A DNA stretch of 64,000 nucleotides from Bacilli bacterium (GTDB lineage Bacteria; Bacillota; Bacilli; RF39; UBA660). The notes under the pieces were generated by a model. The model worked only from the letters and a program-made list of their open reading frames with translations. It had not been told where the DNA came from and did no database searches. This document shows, piece by piece, positions 41,301 to 50,118 of the stretch. The position numbers and the translations under genes were made by a program. How positions within the stretch are numbered: position 1 is the stretch's first letter; every line of letters begins with the position of its first letter. The DNA lies in assembly GCA_017525015.1 (NCBI GenBank), contig JAFXUK010000023.1, forward strand, positions 48,864 through 112,863, written 5' to 3'.

Positions 41301-44300
41301 CTGTTATTCTAAAAAGAGACGGAGTAGAAGTTGAAGGAAAATCAGTTGTTCTTGATGGTAAAACAACAATCAAAGACGAAACAACTGGTGAAGAAGTAGC
41401 AGATCCAAACGAAAAAGTTGCATGGAAAACTACATTCAATAATCTACCTGTTTACAATAAAACAACTAACCAACCATATGTTTATACAATAGATGAAATA
41501 ATTACATCAAATGATTATCAAAAAGATGTAACATGCAATATGGTTGGCACACAAACTGAAGGAGAAACTACAGAAGGCGAAGAAGGCGAAGAAGCTTCTG
41601 AAGATGAAGGAGACCCTGACCCTACCGCTCAATCTACAATGAGTTGTGTAATCACAAACACTCATACTCCAGAAACTAAGAAAGTTAAAGTTGTTAAAGT
41701 TTGGGACGATGCAAATGACCAAGATGGTTTAAGAAGATCAGGCAATACTACTGCAACAGTTGCATTAACAGAAGATGGAACAGCAAGCAGTACAATGAAA
41801 GTAACTTCTGGAACAGATATAACAAAAAATAAATTCGAATCAGAAGTTTATACTGTACCTGTATATAAACCAGGAGAAGTTGGACAAGAAATTGCTTACT
41901 CAGCAGTTGAAGCATCAGTACCAACTGGTTATGAAAAGAGTGACGTAGCAACAACTACAGAAACAATCGATGGTGAAGAAGTAACAGTATTTACTATTAC
42001 TAATACTCATACACCTGCAACTAAGAAAGTAAGAATTGCAAAAGCTTGGGATGATGCAAATAACCAAGATAATTTAAGAAATAATGCAACAATTGCTTTA
42101 GTTGAAAATGGAGAAACTTCAACAACTAAAACATTTACAACTGATGGAACAACAACAGCTGATTATGCAGACTTCGAAGTTCCAGTATATAAACCTGGAG
42201 AAGTAGGAGTACCTGCTACATATTCAGCAACTGAAACAGTAACACCAAGAAATTACACAACAACTAATACAGCTGAAAAAACAACAGTTACTGAAGAAGG
42301 CGTAGAAATTGAAGTATATACAATTAAAAATACTCATACTCCATTAACTAAGAAAGTAAGAATTGCTAAAGCTTGGGATGACGCAGATAACCAAGATGGC
42401 TTAAGAAATAATGCTACTATTGCATTAATAGAAAATGGTACTACATCAACAACTAAGACATTCACAACTGACGGTACAACAACAGCTGATTATGCTGATT
42501 TCGAAGTACCAGTTAATCAACCAGGAAAAGTAGGTGTACCTGCTACATATTCAGCAACTGAAACAGTAACACCAAGAAATTATACAACAACTAACGTAGC
42601 AGCAAGTTCAACAACTACAGTTGATGGAAAAGAAATAGAAGTTTATACAATAACAAATACTCATACACCTGCAACTAAGAAAATAAAAGTTGTAAAAGTA
42701 TGGGAAGATAATAATGATCAAGATGGATTAAGAAAGAATGGTACAACTGCAACTATTGCTGTAACTGAAGATGGAACAGCAAGCAGTACTATGACTTTAA
42801 CATCAGGATCAGATATAACTAAAAATAAATTTGAATCAGAAGTTTATACTGTACCAGTTTATAAACCTGGATCAGTAAGACAAGAAGTTATATATTCAGC
42901 TGTTGAAGCAACAACACCAGATAAATATACAAAGAGTGATGTTGTTCCTTCAGAAGAAAAAATAACTAACGAAACAACTGGAGAAGAAGAAACAGTTTAT
43001 GTATTTACAATAACTAATACTCACACTCCAGAACAAATGAAGATTAAAGTTGTTAAAGATTGGGAAGATGCTGATAACCAAGATGGTTTAAGAGAACCTG
43101 CAACAATTACTCTATATGCAGGAGAAACAGCAACACAAAATACTTTAACAACAATAGAAGATTTAAAATCAGCTACATTCACAGTAGATAAATATGCTAA
43201 CGGTTCAGAAATTGTATATTCAGTACAAGAAAATGAATTAGATGGATATACTACAACAATCGTACCATCTACTGAAGATGTTAAAGATGAAACTACTGGA
43301 GAAGTTACTGAAACTATTAAAGTATTTACAGTAATTAATACACATACTCCAGCAACTAAGAAGATTCAAATCAAAAAAGTATTTAGCGATGCTAATAACC
43401 AAGACGGTATAAGAGAAAATGCTACAATCGCTGTAACAGAAGATGGAACAGCTAGTACAACAATGACTCTAACTACTAAAGAAAATGAAGCATCATCTGA
43501 TATTTATACAGTTCCAGTAAATAAAGCAGGAACAGAAATTACATATTCTGCAACTGAAACAGTAACACCAGATGGCTATACAGCAGGTGATGTTGAATCA
43601 GAAGATGTAACAATTAATGGAGAAACAGTAACAGTATTTACTATTACTAATACTCATACTCCAGCAACTAAGAAGATTCAAATCAAAAAAGTATTTAGTG
43701 ACTCAAATAACCAAGATGGTATAAGAAAAAATGCTACAATCGCTGTAACAGAAAATGGAACAGCTAGCACATCAATGACTCTAACTACTAAAGAAGATGC
43801 AGCTGAATCTGATATTTATACAGTTCCAGTATATAAAGTTGGAGCTGAAGGACAAGAAGTTACATATTCTGCAACTGAAACAGTAACACCAGATGGATAT
43901 ACACCAAGTGAAGTTGACTCAAAAGATGTAACAATTAATGGAGAAACAGTAACAGTATTTACTATTACTAATATTCATACTCCAGCAACTAAGAAAGTTA
44001 GAATTGCAAAAGCTTGGGACGATAATAATGACCAAGATGGCTTAAGAGAAAAAGGCGTTAGTGCAACAATTGCATTAATTGAAAATGGCACTACATCAAC
44101 AACTAAGACATTTACAACTGATGGTAAAACTACAGCAGATTATGCTGACTTCGAAGTACCAGTATATAAAGCTGGATCAGTAGGAGTACCTGCAACATAC
44201 TCTGCAACAGAAACAACTACACCAACAGGTTATACAACTACTAACGAAGCAGTAAGATCAACAACTACAGTTGATGGAAAAGAAATAGAAGTTTATACAA

Positions 44301-47300
44301 TAACTAATACTCATACTCCAGAAACTAAAGATATTAAAGTTGTAAAAGCTTGGTCAGACGACAATAACCATGAAGGATTCAGACCAAGTAGCGTTACATT
44401 CCAATTAACAGCTAATGGTTCTAATTATGGACAACCAGTAACAGTTAAGTTCGAAAAAGATATCTTAGAAAATAACTGGTCATATACATTTGAAGATTTA
44501 GATGTATATGCTAATGGTTCAGAAATCGTTTATGACGTAGTTGAAACACCTGTTCCAAATTATGAAGGATCAGATGCAGTAGTAACTACTGAAAGAGACG
44601 AAACTACCGGTGAAGAGATTAAAGTATTAACTATTACAAACTCTCGTACTGTTGAAAAAATTCCAGTAACTGTTAAGAAAGTATGGAATGATGAGAATAA
44701 TAAAGAAGGTTATAGACCTGCTTCAGTAACATTCAACTTATTCGGTGTAGATAAAACAAAACCAGTTCAATCAGCAACATTTGATGGAACAAACACAGAT
44801 GAAAATGGTTACTGGACATATACATTTACAAACTTAGATAAGTATGCAAATGGTGAATTAATTAATTACACAATAACTGAAGATACAGTTGCTAACTATA
44901 CACCATCAATTCAAGGTTTAACAATTACTAACTCACGTGGTGTAGAAACTACAACAGTAACAGTTGAAAAAGACTGGCAAGATGCCAATAATAAAGAAGG
45001 ATTCAGACCACCTTCAGTACAAGTTCAATTAAAAGATGGTAATAATGCTGTTGGAACTCCAGTAACATTAGACGCATCTAATAATTGGAAATATGAATGG
45101 ACTGGATTACAAAAGATTAGAAATCAACAACCAATTGAATATACAGTTGAAGAAGTTAAAACTGACGTTATAACTGGAACAGATGACGTTGGAACATATG
45201 CTATTAGCGTAACTGAAACTGAAACTGGTTATAAAATAACTAATACACATACTCCAAAGACAACAGGATTTACAATTACAAAAGTATGGAGTGATAGAGA
45301 CGATGAAGAAGGATTCAGACCTGATGAAATCGAAATCGAAATTCACTCACAAACAGCTAGTGAAACTGAAGCTAAATTAGAAACAGTTATCAAACTAGAT
45401 GGTGAAGTTGATGAAAATGGCCCAGAAACAGCTAAATGGGTTGCAACATTATCTGAATTACCAAAATATCGTAACGGAGAAGAAATTGAATATACAGTTT
45501 ATGAATCAAGAAATGACGTATTAACTGGAACAGATGGCGTTGGAACATATGCTATTTCTGAAACAGGAAATGCAGCATCTGGATTCACAATAACTAATAC
45601 TCATACTCCTACACCAACATCAGTAACAGTTGAAAAAGACTGGCAAGATGCAAGCGATAAAGAAGGATTCAGACCAGAATCAGTAACAATCATCTTACAT
45701 GCTAGTGATAACTCTATCGCTGATCAACAAGTTACTATAACTGGTACACCAAGTTGGTCACATACATTTACTGATTTATTAGCATATAAAGATGGTAAGA
45801 AAATAACTTATACAGTTGAAGAAGTTAAAACAGATGTTATAACTGGTACAGATGGAACAGGAACATATGCTATTAGCGTAACTGAAACTGCAACTGGTTA
45901 TAAAGTAACTAATACTCATACTCCAGAAACTACTACAAGTACTGTAGTTAAAGTATGGGATGATAATTCTAACCAAGATAAAGTTAGACCAGCTGTAGCA
46001 GACATTGAGTTCCAATTACAAGCTAACGGAACAGATGTTGGTGAACCAGTAACATTAACTGATGCTGGAAACAACAGATGGACTAAAACAGTAAGTAACT
46101 TACCTAAATATGCTGATGGCGAGTTAATTGAATATACTTGGGTTGAAGACGAAGCAAGTCTAAAAGAACTTGGATATACATTAACAAGCGCTGAATTATC
46201 TAACGATAAATTAACATATACAATGACTAACTATCGTGAAACAGATAAGATCACAATTAATGGTAAGAAGACTTGGGCTGACTCAAGCAATAATGATCAA
46301 GTTCGTCCATTAGAATTAAATATTCAATTATTTGCTAACGGAACAGCTGTTGAAGGACAAACTAAACATTTAGAAGCTGCTGATTATGATGCAACAGCAA
46401 ATGAATGGACATTCTCATTCGAAGACTTAGAAGTAAATGACGCTAATGGACCAATCGTTTATACAGTTGATGAAGTAGATTCAGAAGGAAAACCAACTGA
46501 AGTTCAATACTACGATAAAACTCAAACTGGTAATAAAGAAAATGGTTATGAAATCATCAATAAACATGATAAAGAAACAACTAGCGTTAAAGCTACTAAA
46601 GTTTGGGATGACGATTCTAATAGAGATGCAATTCAACCAGAAAACGTAACATTCGAATTATTTGCTAACGGCGATAAAGTTGGAAGCAAAGTACTAGACG
46701 GTAAAGTAGATAAAACTGGTGAATACGAACCATGGAAAGTTGAATTTACTGGCTTAGACAAACTATATAATGGTGAAGAAATTGAATATACAGTTGAAGA
46801 AGTTAAAACAGGAGTTATAACTGGAAAAGACGAAAATGGAACATATGCTGTATCAGTAACTGGTGACCAAGTAAAAGGTTACACAATTACAAATACACAT
46901 ACACCAGAAACTGTAGATATTGATGTTAAAAAAGTATGGAACGATGACGACAATAGAGACGCTCTTCGTCCAGACGAAGTAACATTCTACATCTATCAAG
47001 ATGGAAGCGAAACACCATTTAGAACAGAAACTGTAACATTCAAAGAAAATAAATCAGAAAATACTTGGTATTATACATTCTCTGATTTACCAAAATATAA
47101 GAATGTTAATGGTGTAGCAACACCAATCAAATATACTATTAAAGAAGCTGCCGTAGATTCATATCGTGGCGAAGTAGATAATAGTAAATATACAATCACT
47201 AATATTCATACTCCAGAAACAACAACAATTACTGGTTATAAAGTATGGAGAGATGATAGTGACAAAGAAGGTAAACGTCCAGGATCAGTAACTATTAAGC

Positions 47301-48838
47301 TATATGCTAATGGTGAATTCTATGATTCAAAAGTAGTATCTGATGGAAAAGATAATGAATGGGCATATACATTCGAAGACTTACCAGTTTGGTATAACGA
47401 TAAAGGCGAAGCTAAGAAAGTAGTTTATACTGTAGCTGAAGCTGACGTAGCCAACGGATACGTATCAACAATTAAAGACAAGAATTCAGAAACAGATAAG
47501 TTCATTATCATCAATACAATTACTGGAACTACTGAAGTAAGTGGTAAAAAGATTTGGGACGATGATAATAACCGTGATGGTGTAAGATTATCATCTGTAA
47601 CAATTGTCTTAAATGCTGATGGTAAGAAACTTGAAGGCGAAAAATATTCTAAGACATTACCTGATGAAAATGGTAAATGGGAATATAGCTGGACAGAATT
47701 ACCAAAATATAACGAAGATGGTACTAAGATAGTTTACTCAGTAACTGAAGAGTTATCTGAAGAAGACGCTAAAGTCTATACAGCTAACTATGAAACTGAA
47801 GGAAACAACTTAAATGTTAGAAACGTTCATACACCAGCAAAATTCGATATAAATGGAATTAAAGCATGGGATGACGACAATAACCGTGATGGACTTCGTC
47901 CAGAAACCGTAACTATTGCATTAAATGCTGATGGAAAACAAATAGAAACATACACTGCTAAAGCAACAGATGGATGGAAATACGAATTCAAAGGCTTAAA
48001 TAAATATAGAGACGGTGGTGTAGAAATCAAATATACTTTAACTGAAATCCAAGAAGCTTCTGAAGAGGGAGAAGAAGGAACAGAAGAAGAAAAAGAACCA
48101 ATCTATACACCAATAATTGACGGTTATACAATAACTAATAAACACGTACCTGAAACTGTATCTTACAAAGTAAGTAAAGTTTGGGATGACGATGAAAATA
48201 GAGATGGTATTAGACCAGAATCTATTACAGTTAACTTATTAGCTGATGGTAATAAAGTTGAATCTAAGACAGTAACAGGACCAAAATGGGAATGTGAATT
48301 TACAGGATTACCTAAGTATAAAAAAGGTGAAGTAGGAGTACCAATTACTTACACTATTACAGAAGATATCAAAGAAGGATATACTGCAAGTATTGTTCCT
48401 CAAGTTGATAATCCAACTGAAGTAGTTATTACAAATACTCATACACCTGATACAATTGACTTAGATATCACTAAGACTTGGAAAGGTGACGAAGATCATC
48501 TAGACCAAAGACCAAAATTCGTTACAGTATACCTATATGCTGACGGTGAATTAATTGATACAATCACTGTTAAAGAAGACGAAGAATGGAAATACATTGT
48601 TGAAAATATGTTCAAATATAAAGGCGGAGTTCCAATCAAATATACAATTGACGAAAAAGATGTTGAAGGATATATCAAGAACATCGATGGATTAAATGTA
48701 ATTAATACAAGAGATTCATCAGGAGACGTTGTACCAGATGAAGAACCTCCACATACAAAAGTTGATTACAACTATGTATATGAATTTGTAATTGCAACAT
48801 TATCAGGAATTGTAATTTCATTCAAAAAAGAATACTAA
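38357..48838 (+). CDS. Giant surface protein: vWA domain plus 23 Cna-B-type repeats
   Basis: 3493 aa, extracellular. Export segment at residues 10-31. vWA domain about 80-355 with a complete MIDAS: DRSGS (Asp93, Ser95, Ser97), Thr236 in GGTNWE and Asp263 in FFTDGAP; this suggests metal-dependent ligand binding. Residues about 360-950 are pilin-like beta domains. From about 960 to 3465, 23 Cna-B-type repeats of about 104-115 aa follow. Each opens with a 'VxKVWDDxNNxDGxRP' block, has a 'YTVEE' strand and closes with 'TITNTHTP'. The Lys, Glu and Asn placed to form an intramolecular isopeptide bond are seen in most repeats. The C-terminus has a membrane-like helix (YVYEFVIATLSGIVISFKK) preceded by PPHTKVD, where a sortase motif (LPxTG or PPxTG) would stand with Gly in place of Lys. 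Strong site GAGGGGGG seven bases before ATG. Probably a long stalk-like adhesin; the ligand is unknown. Confidence 0.93.
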   Translation: MKKRKTKYNLLFYSMIVLSIFSVGILSTLLLSPNVRNSVLSKLKNTQDKNSNGTPLRSKVLRDNGDGTYTLSLDVTGDSEKITPKVNVIVIVDRSGSMGESSGTGAYVAANDTSDNRFGLVNGQYIRLTREGTNNYNRTYWYTNSAGERVQYTGQRYQYDSSATRLEATKAAVNKLANKLLGYNGNGNPDDTVEMSLISFSGPNQPTPQIQTNVRKTNTFTTYETAVNGLGAQGGTNWEIALQTANGIDFEDDDPTFVIFFTDGAPTRYGTNLGTGQEREPNMKESYDAATDDAATLAQNVGVNNFYTIFAYGTTTGSNYLRDLTAAAGAPATNNYSASSTAELEAAFDEILSKIEQAGFADVSINDGTTAAVQASSGSVSGGLLEVDKNFKYYLSFPLKENGQSDIPEITNITLVSNDQYKLTDANGNEYTVTRVPAYEQDTKTGRETDVVLENVFKFEWVDAQNPLHKTTPPEATFDENPTIKNEHNEDVPNPNYGAVDWDLSSLDVLKNNVTYTVSFDCYPSQVTLDIIADIKNDPSSYEDLDDTVKQYLDSNGNLKTNTGATLKYDDTRTTADESKVPIDFNDVTPVETKTVEALSVAKEWDGGNPDPKITLYVDRDNDLKKYYTELSSPTYKGSVNASIGIMKYDTEGNVTVLTPGHDYKFSEDNELSHIWDFTTPTIHPMMINGKVYTLLQVPEGSVTMTKDHEIQGDNEYFRLTLKNGNTTTTKIYVVGSEDAVLTAKNVKRSHLDFNKVVVGKDAANANPEDLFTFDATITTKTGTDFWFSIWNGSGYVVNTTDKQYITNATQEVIVVDTKDTANIQNWNKTDSEITYKERNAITGQFEDKKISSYVSCTEVSEGKYSIITGFYYAPSGTHVTYQIQRDWNVRFTYVPTGSTYTIKELVDDEHLDEAYRFIDITGVGTQDNRQVTGSQVSGTLKEASTTYKETFKNEYLLTHVDVEKVWDDADNQDGKRPDSVTVILKRDGVEVEGKSVVLDGKTTIKDETTGEEVADPNEKVAWKTTFNNLPVYNKTTNQPYVYTIDEIITSNDYQKDVTCNMVGTQTEGETTEGEEGEEASEDEGDPDPTAQSTMSCVITNTHTPETKKVKVVKVWDDANDQDGLRRSGNTTATVALTEDGTASSTMKVTSGTDITKNKFESEVYTVPVYKPGEVGQEIAYSAVEASVPTGYEKSDVATTTETIDGEEVTVFTITNTHTPATKKVRIAKAWDDANNQDNLRNNATIALVENGETSTTKTFTTDGTTTADYADFEVPVYKPGEVGVPATYSATETVTPRNYTTTNTAEKTTVTEEGVEIEVYTIKNTHTPLTKKVRIAKAWDDADNQDGLRNNATIALIENGTTSTTKTFTTDGTTTADYADFEVPVNQPGKVGVPATYSATETVTPRNYTTTNVAASSTTTVDGKEIEVYTITNTHTPATKKIKVVKVWEDNNDQDGLRKNGTTATIAVTEDGTASSTMTLTSGSDITKNKFESEVYTVPVYKPGSVRQEVIYSAVEATTPDKYTKSDVVPSEEKITNETTGEEETVYVFTITNTHTPEQMKIKVVKDWEDADNQDGLREPATITLYAGETATQNTLTTIEDLKSATFTVDKYANGSEIVYSVQENELDGYTTTIVPSTEDVKDETTGEVTETIKVFTVINTHTPATKKIQIKKVFSDANNQDGIRENATIAVTEDGTASTTMTLTTKENEASSDIYTVPVNKAGTEITYSATETVTPDGYTAGDVESEDVTINGETVTVFTITNTHTPATKKIQIKKVFSDSNNQDGIRKNATIAVTENGTASTSMTLTTKEDAAESDIYTVPVYKVGAEGQEVTYSATETVTPDGYTPSEVDSKDVTINGETVTVFTITNIHTPATKKVRIAKAWDDNNDQDGLREKGVSATIALIENGTTSTTKTFTTDGKTTADYADFEVPVYKAGSVGVPATYSATETTTPTGYTTTNEAVRSTTTVDGKEIEVYTITNTHTPETKDIKVVKAWSDDNNHEGFRPSSVTFQLTANGSNYGQPVTVKFEKDILENNWSYTFEDLDVYANGSEIVYDVVETPVPNYEGSDAVVTTERDETTGEEIKVLTITNSRTVEKIPVTVKKVWNDENNKEGYRPASVTFNLFGVDKTKPVQSATFDGTNTDENGYWTYTFTNLDKYANGELINYTITEDTVANYTPSIQGLTITNSRGVETTTVTVEKDWQDANNKEGFRPPSVQVQLKDGNNAVGTPVTLDASNNWKYEWTGLQKIRNQQPIEYTVEEVKTDVITGTDDVGTYAISVTETETGYKITNTHTPKTTGFTITKVWSDRDDEEGFRPDEIEIEIHSQTASETEAKLETVIKLDGEVDENGPETAKWVATLSELPKYRNGEEIEYTVYESRNDVLTGTDGVGTYAISETGNAASGFTITNTHTPTPTSVTVEKDWQDASDKEGFRPESVTIILHASDNSIADQQVTITGTPSWSHTFTDLLAYKDGKKITYTVEEVKTDVITGTDGTGTYAISVTETATGYKVTNTHTPETTTSTVVKVWDDNSNQDKVRPAVADIEFQLQANGTDVGEPVTLTDAGNNRWTKTVSNLPKYADGELIEYTWVEDEASLKELGYTLTSAELSNDKLTYTMTNYRETDKITINGKKTWADSSNNDQVRPLELNIQLFANGTAVEGQTKHLEAADYDATANEWTFSFEDLEVNDANGPIVYTVDEVDSEGKPTEVQYYDKTQTGNKENGYEIINKHDKETTSVKATKVWDDDSNRDAIQPENVTFELFANGDKVGSKVLDGKVDKTGEYEPWKVEFTGLDKLYNGEEIEYTVEEVKTGVITGKDENGTYAVSVTGDQVKGYTITNTHTPETVDIDVKKVWNDDDNRDALRPDEVTFYIYQDGSETPFRTETVTFKENKSENTWYYTFSDLPKYKNVNGVATPIKYTIKEAAVDSYRGEVDNSKYTITNIHTPETTTITGYKVWRDDSDKEGKRPGSVTIKLYANGEFYDSKVVSDGKDNEWAYTFEDLPVWYNDKGEAKKVVYTVAEADVANGYVSTIKDKNSETDKFIIINTITGTTEVSGKKIWDDDNNRDGVRLSSVTIVLNADGKKLEGEKYSKTLPDENGKWEYSWTELPKYNEDGTKIVYSVTEELSEEDAKVYTANYETEGNNLNVRNVHTPAKFDINGIKAWDDDNNRDGLRPETVTIALNADGKQIETYTAKATDGWKYEFKGLNKYRDGGVEIKYTLTEIQEASEEGEEGTEEEKEPIYTPIIDGYTITNKHVPETVSYKVSKVWDDDENRDGIRPESITVNLLADGNKVESKTVTGPKWECEFTGLPKYKKGEVGVPITYTITEDIKEGYTASIVPQVDNPTEVVITNTHTPDTIDLDITKTWKGDEDHLDQRPKFVTVYLYADGELIDTITVKEDEEWKYIVENMFKYKGGVPIKYTIDEKDVEGYIKNIDGLNVINTRDSSGDVVPDEEPPHTKVDYNYVYEFVIATLSGIVISFKKEY
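41233..48716 (+). repeat. Tandem Cna-B repeat array (23 units)
   Basis: Units of about 310-345 bp. Neighbouring units are close to each other at DNA level. Unit starts at 43351 and 43663 are 312 bp apart with a 32-base identical stretch and few differences after it; units starting at 42021, 42348 and 42675 repeat at exactly 327 bp. Units from about 44330 onward are more diverged. The pattern fits recent duplication in the N-terminal half of the array. Confidence 0.9.
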
Positions 48839-48839
48839 G

Positions 48840-48869
48840 AAAAAAGTCTATGCAAATAGACTTTTTTTT
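48840..48869 (+). terminator. Terminator after the giant gene
   Basis: 10-bp stem AAAAAGTCTA / TAGACTTTTT with six-base loop and T run. Confidence 0.87.
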
Positions 48870-48890
48870 CTTGGATAATATCGGTAAAAC

Positions 48891-48926
48891 TTGACATTAA
48901 AAGTAATAGAGAATAGAATAATTCTC
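48891..48926 (+). promoter_or_regulatory. Sigma-A promoter with palindrome over the -10, for the secreted 340-aa protein
   Basis: TTGACA (48891-48896), 17-base spacer, TAGAAT (48914-48919). An inverted repeat GAGAAT-N6-ATTCTC (48909-48926) straddles the -10 element, as an operator would. Confidence 0.75.
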
Positions 48927-48957
48927 ATCAAAAGCGAAAGAAGGAAAAAAGATTTTT

Positions 48958-49980
48958 ATGAAAATCAAAAATGTAAATTTATTTTTGGAAAATTTCAAAC
49001 CAAAAGTAAGAAAAATCGTTAGAGTTGTACCTGCTGTTGCCATCGCTGCAACAATGGCAATGTCTCCAATAACTGCACATGCAGCTGTACCTAATGAAGA
49101 AATTTTAGGAGATCTTCAAGTACAAGAAGACAGAACTGATATCAAAAGAGAAGATGCTTATCAAATGGCTGAATATTTTGATGGATATGATAACTATGGA
49201 TGCGTAACAGTATCTTTAGAAGATCTTGAAAAAGCTATCGAAATGTCAGATTTATTAAATGCAACAATGCCACCTGAATGGGACAATGTTAATACTACTA
49301 GAAATGAAATATTAAATTTAGATGTATATGGTCTATATACTGAATATCAATATAATCCAGACTATTTTGCACGTGCTCATCAAGGAGAACGTTCTGCTAT
49401 CGATGGATACCTAACATTTGGTACTCATACAGCAGCATCATATATTAAAGAACAATTAGCTCATTTAATTGCATCATTATTACATGAACAAGGTTATCAA
49501 GTTACTAACTACCCAGTAGTTATGGTTACTGAAAACGAAGTATCATGTGTTGTTGGTGTAAATGGATGTGTTCAAAAGTTTATTCTACATGGTGAAAAAA
49601 TCGAAGACGTTAAACGTCTATGTACAGGATTAGATAATCATTATAATACTGCTATTGCAAGTATTAATGGTTCTTCATCATATTATGAAAATACATTTGC
49701 TTACAATGGTGTAAGAAGTACTAATGGTGAATCAGTATGGCTAGCTCTTGGAAATTCAGAACTTAAAGCTGAATTAAGAGAAGCAATTACATTTACTAGA
49801 TTATTAGAAGATAGACGTACACTAGAATTTGTTACAGATGATCCACTAGGATATCGTACAATTTCTGCTGAAGAAGCTCAAGAATTAAGAAATATGGGAT
49901 ATAATATTCCAGATTTAAATAATGTTAGAGTTCAAGATATTTACGTTAATACAGTTCCATCATTAGAATATAATAAATAA
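48958..49980 (+). CDS. Secreted protein of unknown function following the giant adhesin
   Basis: 340 aa. Classical signal peptide with a long basic n-region (about 25 residues), hydrophobic core VVPAVAIAATMAMSPITA and signal-peptidase site AHA-AVPNEE, so cleaved after about residue 42. The mature protein (about 298 aa) has no anchor and contains four Cys (YGCVT, VSCVVG, NGCVQ, RLCTG), which could form disulfides. No family recognised. Its promoter resembles that of the giant gene 10.7 kb upstream, suggesting joint control and perhaps joint function at the surface. Confidence 0.65.
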   Translation: MKIKNVNLFLENFKPKVRKIVRVVPAVAIAATMAMSPITAHAAVPNEEILGDLQVQEDRTDIKREDAYQMAEYFDGYDNYGCVTVSLEDLEKAIEMSDLLNATMPPEWDNVNTTRNEILNLDVYGLYTEYQYNPDYFARAHQGERSAIDGYLTFGTHTAASYIKEQLAHLIASLLHEQGYQVTNYPVVMVTENEVSCVVGVNGCVQKFILHGEKIEDVKRLCTGLDNHYNTAIASINGSSSYYENTFAYNGVRSTNGESVWLALGNSELKAELREAITFTRLLEDRRTLEFVTDDPLGYRTISAEEAQELRNMGYNIPDLNNVRVQDIYVNTVPSLEYNK

Positions 49981-50009
49981 TTGATTAATTAATCTAAATA
50001 TTGTAATAT
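49981..50009 (+). promoter_or_regulatory. Promoter of the pyrH leader
   Basis: TTGATT (49981-49986), 17-base spacer, TAATAT (50004-50009). A perfect palindrome GATTAATTAATC (49983-49994) overlaps the -35. Transcription would begin near 50016. Confidence 0.65.
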
Positions 50010-50019
50010 TAAAACAAGG

Positions 50020-50062
50020 AGGGATAGATATGAGTCATATTTATGAAAAACAATCTATCTCT
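50020..50062 (+). promoter_or_regulatory. Hairpin around the leader ORF start
   Basis: 50020-50029 (AGGGATAGAT) can pair with 50053-50062 (ATCTATCTCT) over 10 bp with one G-U pair. The loop holds the leader start codon and the stem takes up part of its ribosome site. Confidence 0.6.
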
Positions 50063-50077
50063 ATATTTATTCTATAG
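50030..50077 (+). CDS. 15-codon leader peptide upstream of pyrH
   Basis: Reads [15 protein letters not shown] then TAG. The ribosome site AAGGAGGG (50016-50023), six bases upstream, is among the best in the window, which argues that this tiny ORF is translated. The codons from 50054 on are U-rich in mRNA. The stop codon (50075-50077) overlaps the first two bases of the terminator stem at 50076, so a ribosome at the end of the ORF would prevent the stem from forming. This is the layout of the E. coli pyrBI leader. It could also be a small membrane-active peptide with its own terminator. Confidence 0.65.
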   Translation: MSHIYEKQSISIFIL

Positions 50078-50108
50078 ACTTATTATTTTTTATAATAAGT
50101 CTTTTTTT
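50076..50108 (+). terminator. Attenuator-like terminator before pyrH
   Basis: Perfect 11-bp stem AGACTTATTAT / ATAATAAGTCT (50076-50086 with 50092-50102), five-base T loop and T run to 50108. The pyrH ribosome site GGAGGT begins at the next base. Every transcript from the upstream promoter must pass it to reach pyrH. Confidence 0.85.
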
Positions 50109-50118
50109 GGAGGTAAAA

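Noticed and set aside
41197..41954. Minus-strand open frames inside the giant gene
   Set aside because: They arise from the repetitive coding sequence on the plus strand; they lack ribosome sites and recognisable products.
41233..48716. Regular DNA repeats that could suggest a CRISPR array or satellite
   Set aside because: Units are 310-345 bp, stay in one open frame and encode Cna-B domains; they have no short repeat-spacer structure.
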